Below, piece by piece: positions 50,101-60,215 of a stretch of DNA of 64,000 nucleotides. A model generated the notes under the pieces. The model was not told where the DNA came from, searched no databases, and saw nothing but the letters and a program-made list of their open reading frames with translations. The number at the start of each line of letters is the position of its first letter. Positions within the stretch are counted from its first letter, which is position 1. The DNA is from Gavia stellata (taxonomy: Eukaryota > Chordata > Aves > Gaviiformes > Gaviidae), in the NCBI RefSeq assembly GCF_030936135.1, contig NC_082602.1, forward strand, positions 3,286,001 through 3,350,000. The letters run 5' to 3'. The position numbers and the translations under genes are program-made.

Positions 50101-50116
50101 CGCTGGGAAATGTAGT
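50101..50116 (-). promoter_or_regulatory. NUDT13: ZNF143/THAP11-type promoter element
   Basis: The minus strand reads ACTACATTTCCCAGCG, one mismatch from the core ACTACAATTCCCAG bound by ZNF143 and THAP11 at many vertebrate CpG promoters. It lies where the NUDT13 start site is predicted. Confidence 0.65.
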
Positions 50117-50120
50117 TCTG

Positions 50121-53100
50121 CACAGGCTGCTCGCAAGCCCTTGGCAAAGCTGGATGGCCGACTCTCTGCTCCGGGTTTTGATTAACTCCTGGAGTTAGTA
50201 AGGCTGCCTGAGAGTAAACTCTCTTTTTTTTTTTTCCCCCCACACTTACTTCATTCTATCAGAAATCCACGTGCTGTATTTTGCCAAGTAGAAGGTGTTA
50301 GGAGAACAATGCTACTGCAGTAATTTGAGTTGTTCTTAGCAGAGGAGTTTGTTCCTGTTAGTTTCTTCCTCTTCTTTCTTTTTTCTCCCCCCGCCCCCCA
50401 AGATTCTCTGTTTTTTGTATCAGTAACATAAGAGCATTGTTTAAAGTTAAGGACCGTATGTCCTCAAACAGGAAAATATGCCGAGAGCTGTATATATCTA
50501 AAGGGCAGAGCTGTTTAGTGTACCCAAACCCGCAGCTGAATTTGCAAGTGAATAGCTCTGATTAGAAAGCACGCTTTGCCAAAACAGATGTCAGAATAAT
50601 GACAAATATTTTTCTTGCCTTTATAACTGAACAAACAGATTCCTTTCAAGTACTGAAAACATTACTCTGGGCTGGAACCTACCTGCCTATATTTAGCACA
50701 AAGATAATTTTATAAACATACAAAAGTAAATGTTTTCAGGGCAGCCTTTTGCTTTTTGGTCATGAATTGAGACAGTCTAATCGAGAATTCATGTCACATA
50801 ATTTGAGAGCATAGCTTCTAAATATAATAAAGAGAATATGCAGGGAAATAGCACTTCTGTTACCAGCGTTGCTTACAAGTTTAGGTTTAATTATGCTTGA
50901 CTGCTGTTTGTGTGCTTCCTGAAACAGAGCAAGCCCAATCTTATTAATCCACTAGGCTAACTGGATTAATGGACAAAACACATCTTCCCTAAATAAGATA
51001 AAGGATTGAAATATAATCTCGAAGGGAAGTATCACCCTGCTGTTAAAACAAACCCTAACTGCCCCCAGAAACGGATCTTGCAAGAAGAGCTGGCTTTAGA
51101 GGGAAGCAGTTGGGGGAGATACTTTGGACCTCAAATCTCGGGACAGCCTCTCAACCTTCTTCAGCCCAAAGCAATAGGTCATTCGGTAAGCGCACCCCTA
51201 TCCACGTGAAGGTTTAAAAGCCAGAGCACTACGCTGCAGTCTAAAGACTTCTTTGAAGGCAGCACAGTGCTGTAGCCTCTTGTTGCTATACGCAGCTGAA
51301 AAAAAATTGTGGATTAGCCCAATTGTGTATACTTGGCCTCTGTCCTGTGCGAAGATATGCAGAGAAAATAAGATTAGAGTCATTTCTGTCACTGATCTGA
51401 CCGGTGGGAAGCCATGCAGTCTATGAGAGATTCCTTGTGCCTTCTCCAAGGGTCCGTACACCTGCGTGTGATTGCACATTGCCCAATTAAATATTTCTGC
51501 AGCACACAAGCAGGGGAGACGATTTTGAAAATAACAGGGGCTTTCTCATCATTTATTCACGTAATTATTTAATTTAAGGAGCACAATACCAGTTGTCACT
51601 TTGGCACTGAGTTGTTTCTTTGCAAGTAGTTTTGAGCCAGGTTCTGAGTTGTGTGAATTGCATGTATAAGCCGTGTATATTATATTTGTCCCCTGCAGAT
51701 ACTGTACTCTGTGCTAGAAGCAATCCTGTGAGTGAAGTGAAGGCCTGGCCAGACAAATGCATCTCTGACAGCTTCCTGTAGCTTACTAATTTGAGTTTTG
51801 GCAGACCACCAGAGGAAGTGAATCCCTGAGACTCTCCTAACGCACGAAGAGCAAACAAAAGGAGCAGGCGAGGAGGAGACAAGCAGTGAGAACAAATACT
51901 TGTGATCTTTTACATGGATAAGATTGCAAAATAGGCAAATCTTTGGTCCTGTGTTGCTAAGTTTTTTTTTTTTTTTAAATCTGGGTTTGTAAAATACTCA
52001 TATTGGTATTAGCAGTTGGTAAAAGATTTTTCGGGCCAAAGAAGTGGCTGGAAAATGTAATTCTAGGCTAATAATGGTTATACTAGTAATCTTGCTTTTT
52101 CTTGCTGTTCTGCTTTGTGTCTTTCCAGCTGCCCCCAATAAGGAGAAACAAGCATTGGGATTGCTAACAGCTGGCCCTTGCAAAACAACTGTTAATTGCT
52201 TTAAATACATAAAACTAGCAAACTCGCATTGAAAACTTATGGTCAAGCCACAAGAAACCTCTTGGTAAAAAAATATTTCTTTTTTCGAAAGAAAGCAAGG
52301 AAAAACAAACCACTTCTTTAAAGAGAAAGTTAATGAGTACTCTTTCCCTCTATCATTAAATTTTAGATGCAAACTAACCAAATCTGGCCTTGCTCTAAAG
52401 ATAGACTTGTAGTGTATGTTACGTACGTGAGGGACTCCTTCAGTTTCTCATATTCAGGGTGGGGACCTTGAAAGACAGAAACTGTCTTAATTTGATACTG
52501 CTCATTACATTCTGTTCTCCTAACACTTGCAGAGGTGTAGAGGAGACACCTTAACATCTGAATGACGTTTTAGTAGGATTTGCTCGTTTCAGCTTATTGG
52601 GTGTGTTTTGTCTTTTCCCCTCCCTGCTGCTGTTGGTTAGGGAAGATCCTTAAACTCTGGCACTGATTTGCCACACTGCACAAAATAACTGTTGATACAG
52701 GATCCAGCCTCTTGACTGCAGGTAACGACTTCATTTTGGGAGCAGACTAGCGTTGACTAACCAGGACCGTTTGATGAACGCGTGTGAAACTAGATGAGGC
52801 TTCACCTCTTTCCAAAGGGTAAACTGGAGTTGTTAATACACTTTAAAAAGCTAAGCAGTACCGCGAGCTAACTCGGGATGATATAAAGATGACTCACCTG
52901 TGTCTTAAACACTGCATGCAGGTCATGGTCCGCTGACTCTAAAAGGATACGGAAGAACGGGAAAAGGTTCAGAGAGGACCACGAGCATGATCAAAGACTT
53001 GGAATACGGCTGCGGCAAGGAACTAGGTAGGCTCCGATACTTCAGCCTGCGTAAGGGATAGGTACCCACTGTTTTGTGTCTCTTCCCATGCAGGAACCTA

Positions 53101-55040
53101 GTTAATCGAATCTAACTAGCTGGAGCCATGTTCCCAGTGAACAAACGGAGGTGGTTTTCCATGCCCTGGCTAAGGGATGGCACAACTGCTAAGTAAAGGA
53201 TGTTGTGGATGCAAAACAGTCCTAGCTCAGGAGTACTTAACGGAGAACTCCGCTGAGAGTTACTAAATAGACAGACCACATCAGGTCGAGAACATTGTTA
53301 GAAGTGTTTGGAGGCTGCAAGAGTACTCTAGGCGGTATGGGCTAAACGAAGCTTTGGTGCGAGCCACTACAGTTGTGTTCTTACGAGGCCTCTTGTGCTT
53401 CACTCTTGTTTTAGATCGACCTTTCTTTTAGTATCTTTCAGCTTAGCGCCTACGGAGTGCTTCTACAGGATTGCTCAGGCCAGCAAGCCTGTTGTTAGGC
53501 TTGTGCTTGCTGCGAAGGAGTCAGTGTTTCTGCTGGAAAACACACAGGGCTCTGCAAATCCTAAAGAAAGTCCGAAAGCCGCTCGTTCTGCTGCGGTTCT
53601 CTCTCAAGAAGCGTCCCTGTTGCACTTGCTCTTAGAAATAGTAAGTGCTTCTTAACAGGGTGCCGACGTGACGAATTGCTGTGCTAAGGCCTGCCTGAAG
53701 CTGCCCAACGCCATCAGCGTTTGACAGCGGGTGATAATGCATGAGTCCGCCATAGAGCAATTCGCAAACAATCTTTTAATGCCGCTGGTACATCAGTAAC
53801 TATGCCAGAGTTGAGGGAGGCAGGAGAAAATGAGTAAGTAACTCTCTACCTAACTGCCAGAAAGCACCGATAAGGGGCAGAAACAGAGTCATGGAGCAGG
53901 ACGATGCCACTGACTATCGGAAACAACTCTTGATTTGATTGCTTGGTAGATGCCAAAATCCTGGGCTCCTTTTAGCAGAAATTTCTTTGCCTTCGGCCCC
54001 GTGCTGACCAATACAAGCGAGCCCGCTGCTAAACATGCTAATAAACTTGTTGTTGTTGTTCTCTACTCTCTGCCTTCCTTTCTAAAAATATCTGAATAGT
54101 GCAAAAGACGATGAGAGAGCAGCAATTCTCACTAGAAAGAATCTCAACGCCTCTACGGCGTGTGAGGTTTTGCCAAATCTGTAGAAGCTGCTGTTAAATC
54201 TCTGGCTGGGTACTATGGACTCTTTGGATAATAAGGCTTTAACTAGATGCCTCGGCTAGAAGCTTGGATATCATTCCAGTGTTTCCTGCTAGTTGTAGGA
54301 GTTGTATTTCTGTTGGAAGACGACCAAAACGAGAGGAAAGGAAAGCTTATTTTTTGACGGATAGTTTCACTGAACGCTGGCCTTCTTCCTGCGCTGGCAC
54401 AGCAGTGCTCGCAGTACCGGCGATGCAGTCGGCTGCGTGGACACATCTGTGTCCACATCTGGAGAAGAAATGACTAAATTCACTTAACGTTGTCGTTTGT
54501 TTCTCGTACGAGATACCTCGTATCTCACAGTCTTCCCCAAAATGGGGTGTAACACCCCACCTTGGGAGGTTTGCCTTTCAAAAGGCGTTGCTGAGGGCGT
54601 TGAAGCTGAGGTGACGGTTCAGGTAGAGGGAAGAAATCTTCGTTACGGATCGTGCTGCGATGCTGTTACCTCTTATGAATGAGGTGGTTGTAAGCCCGTT
54701 GAAAGTAACCCCGCTAAAGAACGGGTGTTAAAAGGGGATTTTGAACCCTGTTACGCCTCTGCCGGCGCTCTGTAATTGTGGCTGGGAAAGCTTTCCAGCT
54801 AGGGGTGGCCAAAAACGTCTGCCTTAACAGCAGGAGGATGACAGGCTGGCACGGAGGTGGTTCTTCATTTGAAGCCCACATCTACAGAGAAAGGAAAAAT
54901 TGCTGACGGACGTCCCCCATTCCAACTGAATTGCTGGAACGACGATGAACAACCAACTGGTTTATTTCATGCCACTTTTGGCCTAATGCTGCTCACAGTT
55001 TTTACTCTCCGGGCGGCTGTTCCCGTTTTCATCTAATTTC
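50121..55040. other. NUDT13 to P4HA1 intergenic region
   Basis: About 4.9 kb without a recognisable exon. There is a T/C tract at 50221-50241, a T run near 51962-51977 and the inverted-repeat cluster near 54.5 kb. Open frames such as 53395-53655 (86 codons) and 51574-51882 lack motifs and look like chance frames. I see no interspersed repeat that I can name with confidence. Confidence 0.5.
54437..54558. repeat. Cluster of perfect short inverted repeats
   Basis: Four perfect inverted repeats lie within 122 bases. GTGGACACA/TGTGTCCAC (54437-54456) has a 2-base centre. The palindrome CTCGTACGAG (54503-54512) overlaps GAGATAC/GTATCTC (54510-54526), which has a 3-base centre. GGGGTGT/ACACCCC (54544-54558) has a 1-base centre. 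No gene or known repeat explains them. Confidence 0.85.
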
Positions 55041-55304
55041 TTTCCCCCCTCCGCGACGAAGACAGACAAACCCCACGCGTGGGGCTGCGCCCTTGCTGGC
55101 TGCTCCCGGCAGGGCGGCGGGGGGACCCCGCGGCGCCCACGTGGAGCGGCGGCGGCGCCTGCGCAGTGGGGCGGCCGCCGCTGTGACCGAGCTCACGTAG
55201 CGCGGCGGCCGCCCGCTCCGCCCCCCGCCTCGCGCGGGACGGGGGGGGACGGGGGGGGCGTGGCCTGCGCGCCTATAAAAGGCTCCGCGGGGCCGGCCGC
55301 GCGC
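55041..55304 (+). promoter_or_regulatory. P4HA1: P4HA1 promoter with TATA box and CpG island
   Basis: A CpG island runs from about 55040 to 56010. A TATA box (TATAAAA, 55274-55280) places the start site near 55305. Upstream are a 14-base palindrome CCCCACGCGTGGGG (55071-55084), an E-box CACGTG (55138-55143) and several RCGTG cores, the hypoxia-response core. GC boxes and two adjacent G-runs (about 55241-55258) lie close to the TATA box. P4HA1 is a known HIF-1 target in mammals, so hypoxic induction is a reasonable inference. Confidence 0.8.
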
Positions 55305-55393
55305 GGTGGGTTACGCCACTGGGCAGCTGGCGCGCGGCCGTTGCCGCCGTCCCCTCAGCGCCCCCTCAGCGCCGCCGCCGCCGCCCCCCTCAG
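55305..55393 (+). other. P4HA1: P4HA1 non-coding exon 1
   Basis: This starts about 30 bases after the TATA box and ends at a consensus donor (CCTCAG followed by GTGAGG, exon end 55393). It has no ATG. The next P4HA1 exon visible is the one holding the start codon at 62708. The exact 5' end is inferred from TATA spacing. Confidence 0.65.
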
Positions 55394-55494
55394 GTGAGGC
55401 CCGGCCGCCCGCGCTCCCCACCGGTGCCGGTGCGAGTGGGTGGGTAAGGGGGGCGCGGCGAGGGGCGCGTCGGGGTGCGGGGCGCGTCGGGCGC

Positions 55495-55592
55495 TACGTG
55501 GGCGGGGGTGGGGGCGATACGTGGCAGCGCTCCGCCGCCGGCCCTCCCGGCGAGGGACCGGTGCCCCGGCCCTCGCGGCCGTTACGTAACGG
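55495..55592 (+). promoter_or_regulatory. P4HA1: Intronic pair of TACGTG elements and a D-box palindrome
   Basis: TACGTG occurs at 55495-55500 and again at 55518-55523. CCGTTACGTAACGG, a perfect 14-base palindrome at 55579-55592, contains TTACGTAA, the ideal binding site for PAR-bZIP factors and NFIL3. They lie 100-200 bases inside the intron, within the CpG island. Confidence 0.6.
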
Positions 55593-55775
55593 GAGCCGGC
55601 AGCCTCCGGAGGGGGGCGGGAGGGCGCCGGCGGGCAGGGCCGCGGGCTCCTAGACTGAACAGTGCCGCCGCCTCCCGGGAGCCGCGGCCGGGCGGCCCCT
55701 TCCCCGCGCCCGGCGTTTAAATGCGGCCGCGAGCAGCTCGCAGCGCCCCCCCCGCCGTGAGCCTCGGCGCCCTCC

Positions 55776-55813
55776 CGCCCGGCCCGGCCCGGCCCGGCCC
55801 GGCCCGGCTCGGC
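55776..55813 (+). repeat. (GGCCC)n simple repeat
   Basis: Five full GGCCC units followed by degenerate GGCTC units in the CpG island of P4HA1 intron 1. It accounts for the Pro/Ala/Gly/Arg-rich open frames seen on both strands here. Confidence 0.9.
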
Positions 55814-58800
55814 TCCCCGCCCGGGGCTGCGCGGCGCAGGTGGGCTCCCGGCCGCCGGTCCCCGCCCGGCTTTGCGGCACCTCCCGGGCTGCCGCCGGGG
55901 GCCGCCGGGTCGGTGCCTCTCCGGCCGGGGCGGGGGCTGCTGTTGGGGCTGAATAAAAGGGAGCCGCGGGCGGAGGGCGAGTTTGTGCTGCCCTCGGAGT
56001 GCGGGAGCGCTCGGGCGCTGAAGCGGTTTCGTGCTTGGATAGATGAAAAGTCGCTTCGCAGAAGGGCTGAAGGGGCTGCGCCGGTTGTCACACGCTGTGT
56101 TTGCAACCACAAGGCTCTGTGTGTAGCCGTGACATGGTGAGGAATAAAGCTTACCTTGTTTTCCTCCTCCTTCTGCTACTTCGGGTTGGATTCAGCCAGT
56201 GGCACTACGTAAAACCTATCTCGCATCGAACTTCGTAGTAAGCCGTACCTTTGAGCGGGACCTAACCTGACTAGAAGGAAAAACTCCAACATGGAGTCTT
56301 GAGGGTGCTGTTGGACAAAGAGGAGATTCAAATGTCAGATATGCTCAGGGCAAATCTTCCAGTTTACCTGAAAAGCAGGATGATCTTAGAGGAAAGATAC
56401 CTGTGGGTTACAGAGAAGGTATCGAAAGGATTGCCCAGCATTCAGTTTCACACATTTTTTTTTTCTGCTGAATTCAGTAAGAGGAGTTGCAGAGGTGCCC
56501 GAGTGCTTAAGTGTTCACCTACTTCAGATACTTAAAGATCCAGTGCTCAAGGTTTTAGTAAATGAAAGAAGCTATCGGTTACAACAAGTAATAAACGTTA
56601 AATGCAGGTTCTTACCATGCCAAAGACTATTTAGCTAAGCATGCAAAAAGTACTCTGGCAGGGGTGGAAAGTAAAGGTAGCGACTTCCCAGTTTGTTTGG
56701 GAAGCAGAGGCCTGCTTTTGGGGTAAGAGATGTTCTCTGTCGTACCGTTCTGCACCCATTACTACTTGTGGATCGTTGTTGGATACATTTGAACGTCTTG
56801 AATCATACTACAAAGCATTTGCTTTGACGTAGAGTGCTCTGCACTGCTGCTTAATTATGTGCTGACAGAACCAGTACTGACTTTTTTTTCTTTTCTTTTT
56901 TTTTTTTCCCCCTCCTGGGACTTAAACAGGAATATGCCTAAATCTTGCTGTGCTGAGAGTGTGAATTCTGCCATTTAAGTAGTGGTTGTGGCATAGGTAG
57001 GGGTATCTCTTGTAGCTGTTAATTCATTGAGAAGCTGAAGCAGCAGCACCATTTCATGAGCTGCTGTCCAGTGGCAGTGCTGTCCTAGGCAGTTCCTGGT
57101 CTGTGCTCTTCACACGGGCTGGTACAGCTGATAAACCGAATCAGGAATGAGCATACGGGGGGAAAATCGCTACCTCACCTCCCCGCAGAACATAGCTGGC
57201 GTGGATTAGTTCCCTTTGCTGATTCACTGCGTAGCCCTACACATGGTGGGTCATCTACTGGCGTGGCTGAGGTGGTGGTGTGGAGACAGGAGCTGCTGCA
57301 GAAACTTCGGCTGAACAACAGGGTTAATGTATGCATTAAGAGCTATGCATCCAGCCAGAAGAGAGAGCGGCTCTCTGCCCTGTAGAGATTTAAGCGTTGT
57401 TGCATAGTGAGTGGTTTTAAAATCGAGCTTTAAATGCTACGATTTTGAGTCGTGCACATAGATTCGAAGATACCCAGTGCAGTTTGAAAAACGTAAAGAA
57501 TGGGTAAGGAGTTATACTGTGGAAGGAGTGAGGATAAATAGAAGTTTATGGGAGGAAAACTCTGCCTCCATGTTGGGATGGATATAGATAAGGAAACCTT
57601 TTTTTAAAAAGAAAGTGGTCCAAAACAATATACTTGTTGAAAAAAACACTTATTTCATAAATTCTGTCTGTTTAACTGAGGAAAGACTGTAAATAAAGTC
57701 TGTGCTCAAACAGCATCTTTGCTGTCACTGTGCTGTGTGTTTCTAAGGCAGCGTTCTTGCAGTAACTTCCGAATGACTTGCTGTTCCCCTCGAGGGGAGC
57801 AGCCTTTCTGCTACTGCAGAACCACCTGTGGGGCTACAATTCAGCCTAAAAGAGCTCTTATCTGTTACAATTTTTCAGCTGTTGATCATTAGGATTGCCC
57901 TGCTTTCTTTATAATCGCTCTTAATATCTGAAAACATTCTGTATATCTCTATAGATATTCTGCAAATCCTTGAGCAGAAGGATAAATAGAAAAATAGCCT
58001 CCTGCTTGTTGTGTCTAATAAGATAAGTGCTCCGCTCTATCACCAGCGTTCTTTGTCTTGGCTTAGAAAGTTAAAACAAGTGGGCTCTGAGACGGCTGTG
58101 TCCGTTCAGTCTCAGTCTGGAAGAAACCGAGGAAAAACTGGCTTCGGTTCCTTGGGTACAAATCTGTGTAGGAACATGCCTGTTCTATAGTAGGACTCGC
58201 CGATGTTGTCCTCAAGTTGGCAATAAATGATACTTAAAACACATCTCCTATTTGACTCTAAAATTGATTCTCATCTCTTACTAGATTGTTTTATTGCTTA
58301 CATGTACATAAGACTACATGTGTTACAGCTTCGTCATTAAAAAGAAGCCTAAAACATGCCATGTTCTTTTGTTAGCAGCAAGTCTAGAAAAATCTTTCTT
58401 CTCTCACTGCTTGGATCTTCATTTTAAAACAGCCTTTAAATATAACATGCTAGAGAACTCGGAACTGGATTCTACTATTTCTGTCCTGTGAGACTGTTAA
58501 GCAATGATGACAGCTAAGTGTTCTTGGTACTTAGTACTTACTTACTCTGGGAAAGTTCTTTTCCTTTTGAGTAGTGTTTCTGTCACATCATGTCATGAGA
58601 GTCTAACTCGAGTTGTCCTTGAGACAGGAGAGGTTTAGTGCAGTGAGCAGCTCTCATTTCTGGTGCTGTCCTCTTCCCCGCGCCCCCACCCCCCAGCTCA
58701 GTTTAACTGATTTTTATTTTTCTTTTACATACGGTGGGATACAGTAAGGATTGCTAGAGTGGACTAGTATTTAAATCAGAAGTTGAGGATCTTGGTGGTA

Positions 58801-59949
58801 CAGTTTTTGATTCCTGGCCTTGCAGCAGACTTAATTTTGAGTAGGTCACTTATTTCTTGCCTAAATAAAGAAGCTGTTTTGGAATTAAAATAGAGCGATT
58901 CCAGAATAATTCCATGTTAAAGTACACGCTCAGTTTCAATTTTCTGTCTTGTTTTCTGGATCCCGGTAAGCACCTGGGAGCTTGGAATTGGCAGTGAGGA
59001 GACTTGTATAACAAGCATCTTCAGATAAATGCTTCAGTCTTTGGTCACCAATTAGCGTGGCCTTGATTGTTGTGAGGTTATCTCCCTCTCTGTAGTCTGT
59101 CTTAACTTCAATTTTACTTCTGCTTGCGTGGGTGCTACGTGCACGTCCACTCTCCTATGACTCTTGCAGGTTGTTTCTACTTGTAGAGCAGAGCTGAACT
59201 CTTTAAAAGTCCTCAAAAAACGCGCCTCTAAGTTTTGTCTTTGAAATGGCATTTGTTGTGTGTCCCTACTGGTCAGGGAATCCTGTGCTGCGCTTGGCAG
59301 TATCGTTCATCTAATTGCTGCTTTGTTTTACTTGTATCTACACGTTTGTTTGTTCTTTGCGATTTTTTCTCCATTCGTGTTTTTTTTTTCTGCTCTGCCA
59401 TGTTTTACTGTTTCAAAACTTAGCAAATGTACTTCTTACGGGAAAGGGGGAAAGCTCCTGTGTTAAAGCTGTCAGCTGGGCTCTCGCTTCTGTATGTGGG
59501 TAGTGGATTCCCTCCTCTCGGAGATGCTCAGCTGCCATCTTCGTGTTTGCCTGAGGGACACGGCTGAGGAGGAGAGTCAGACTGACAGGAGTAATGTAGG
59601 GAGGATTTTCATCTTGTTTTACTTCGTGTCACTGACAGGAAGAAATTAAGCCTACTTATTTGGCAGCTCAGGCGTCTAAGATGTTTCCAGCATCTATCTT
59701 AACCGAGCTTTATTTTCTTTGATTTGGGAACCTGTAGCTGATCCTTCTGCAGTAGTTTTGAAAGCTGTGCTACTTAGCAACTGCTGTTAGGGCAGTGAAA
59801 GCTTGGCTGGCCGCTGCCTTGGGCTCTGTTTCCAGCTCTCTGAATTCCGTCTGGGAGGGAAGTAATCTTGGGTGGCTGAAAGCTATTACGGGAGTCTGAG
59901 TCCTTGCAAATGACAGAAAATCTGGAGACTGTGAAAGGAAAGAAAAATG

Positions 59950-60215
59950 AAGTTGGATGTGACCTCTGGACATCATCTAGCCTAACCTCCTGTTTGAAGC
60001 TGGGTGAGCTTGGAGGTTAGGTTAGGCTGCCCATGGGCTTGTCCCATTTAGTTTTGAAATTACGCCAAGAATGGGAAATCCAGTTTCTCTGGGCAACCTC
60101 TTCTAGTGCCTAACTGCTGTCACTGTGAGAAACTTTTTCTTTATACCTTTTTAGAACTTCCCTTGTTGCGATTTGCGACCGTTGCCATTCACTGTCTGCT
60201 GTATACCTGTGAAGG
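59950..60215 (-). mobile_element. CR1 LINE 3' end, antisense, older copy
   Basis: The plus strand reads GTGACCTCTGGACATCATCT near 59960, then GGGCTTGTCCCATTTAGTTT, CTCTGGGCAACCTCTTCTAG and CACTGTGAGAAACTTTTTCT. These are the reverse complement of the CR1 3' region with many substitutions. It is more diverged than the copy near 38.5 kb, so older. The right-hand boundary is approximate. Confidence 0.85.

Noticed and set aside
53395-53655. 86-codon plus-strand frame with a hydrophobic start
   Set aside because: Looks superficially like a secreted peptide but has no recognisable family and no supporting promoter or splice signals.
53930-54070. LTR-like look (AATAAA followed by a TTG microsatellite and T/C-rich DNA)
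   Set aside because: No paired repeat, no target-site duplication and no viral coding trace is visible nearby, so I do not call a retroviral fossil.
55355-56140. Frames of 115-251 codons in the P4HA1 CpG island
   Set aside because: Composition is Pro/Arg/Ala-rich, caused by GC content and the GGCCC repeat; the region holds a TATA box, non-coding exon and intron of P4HA1.
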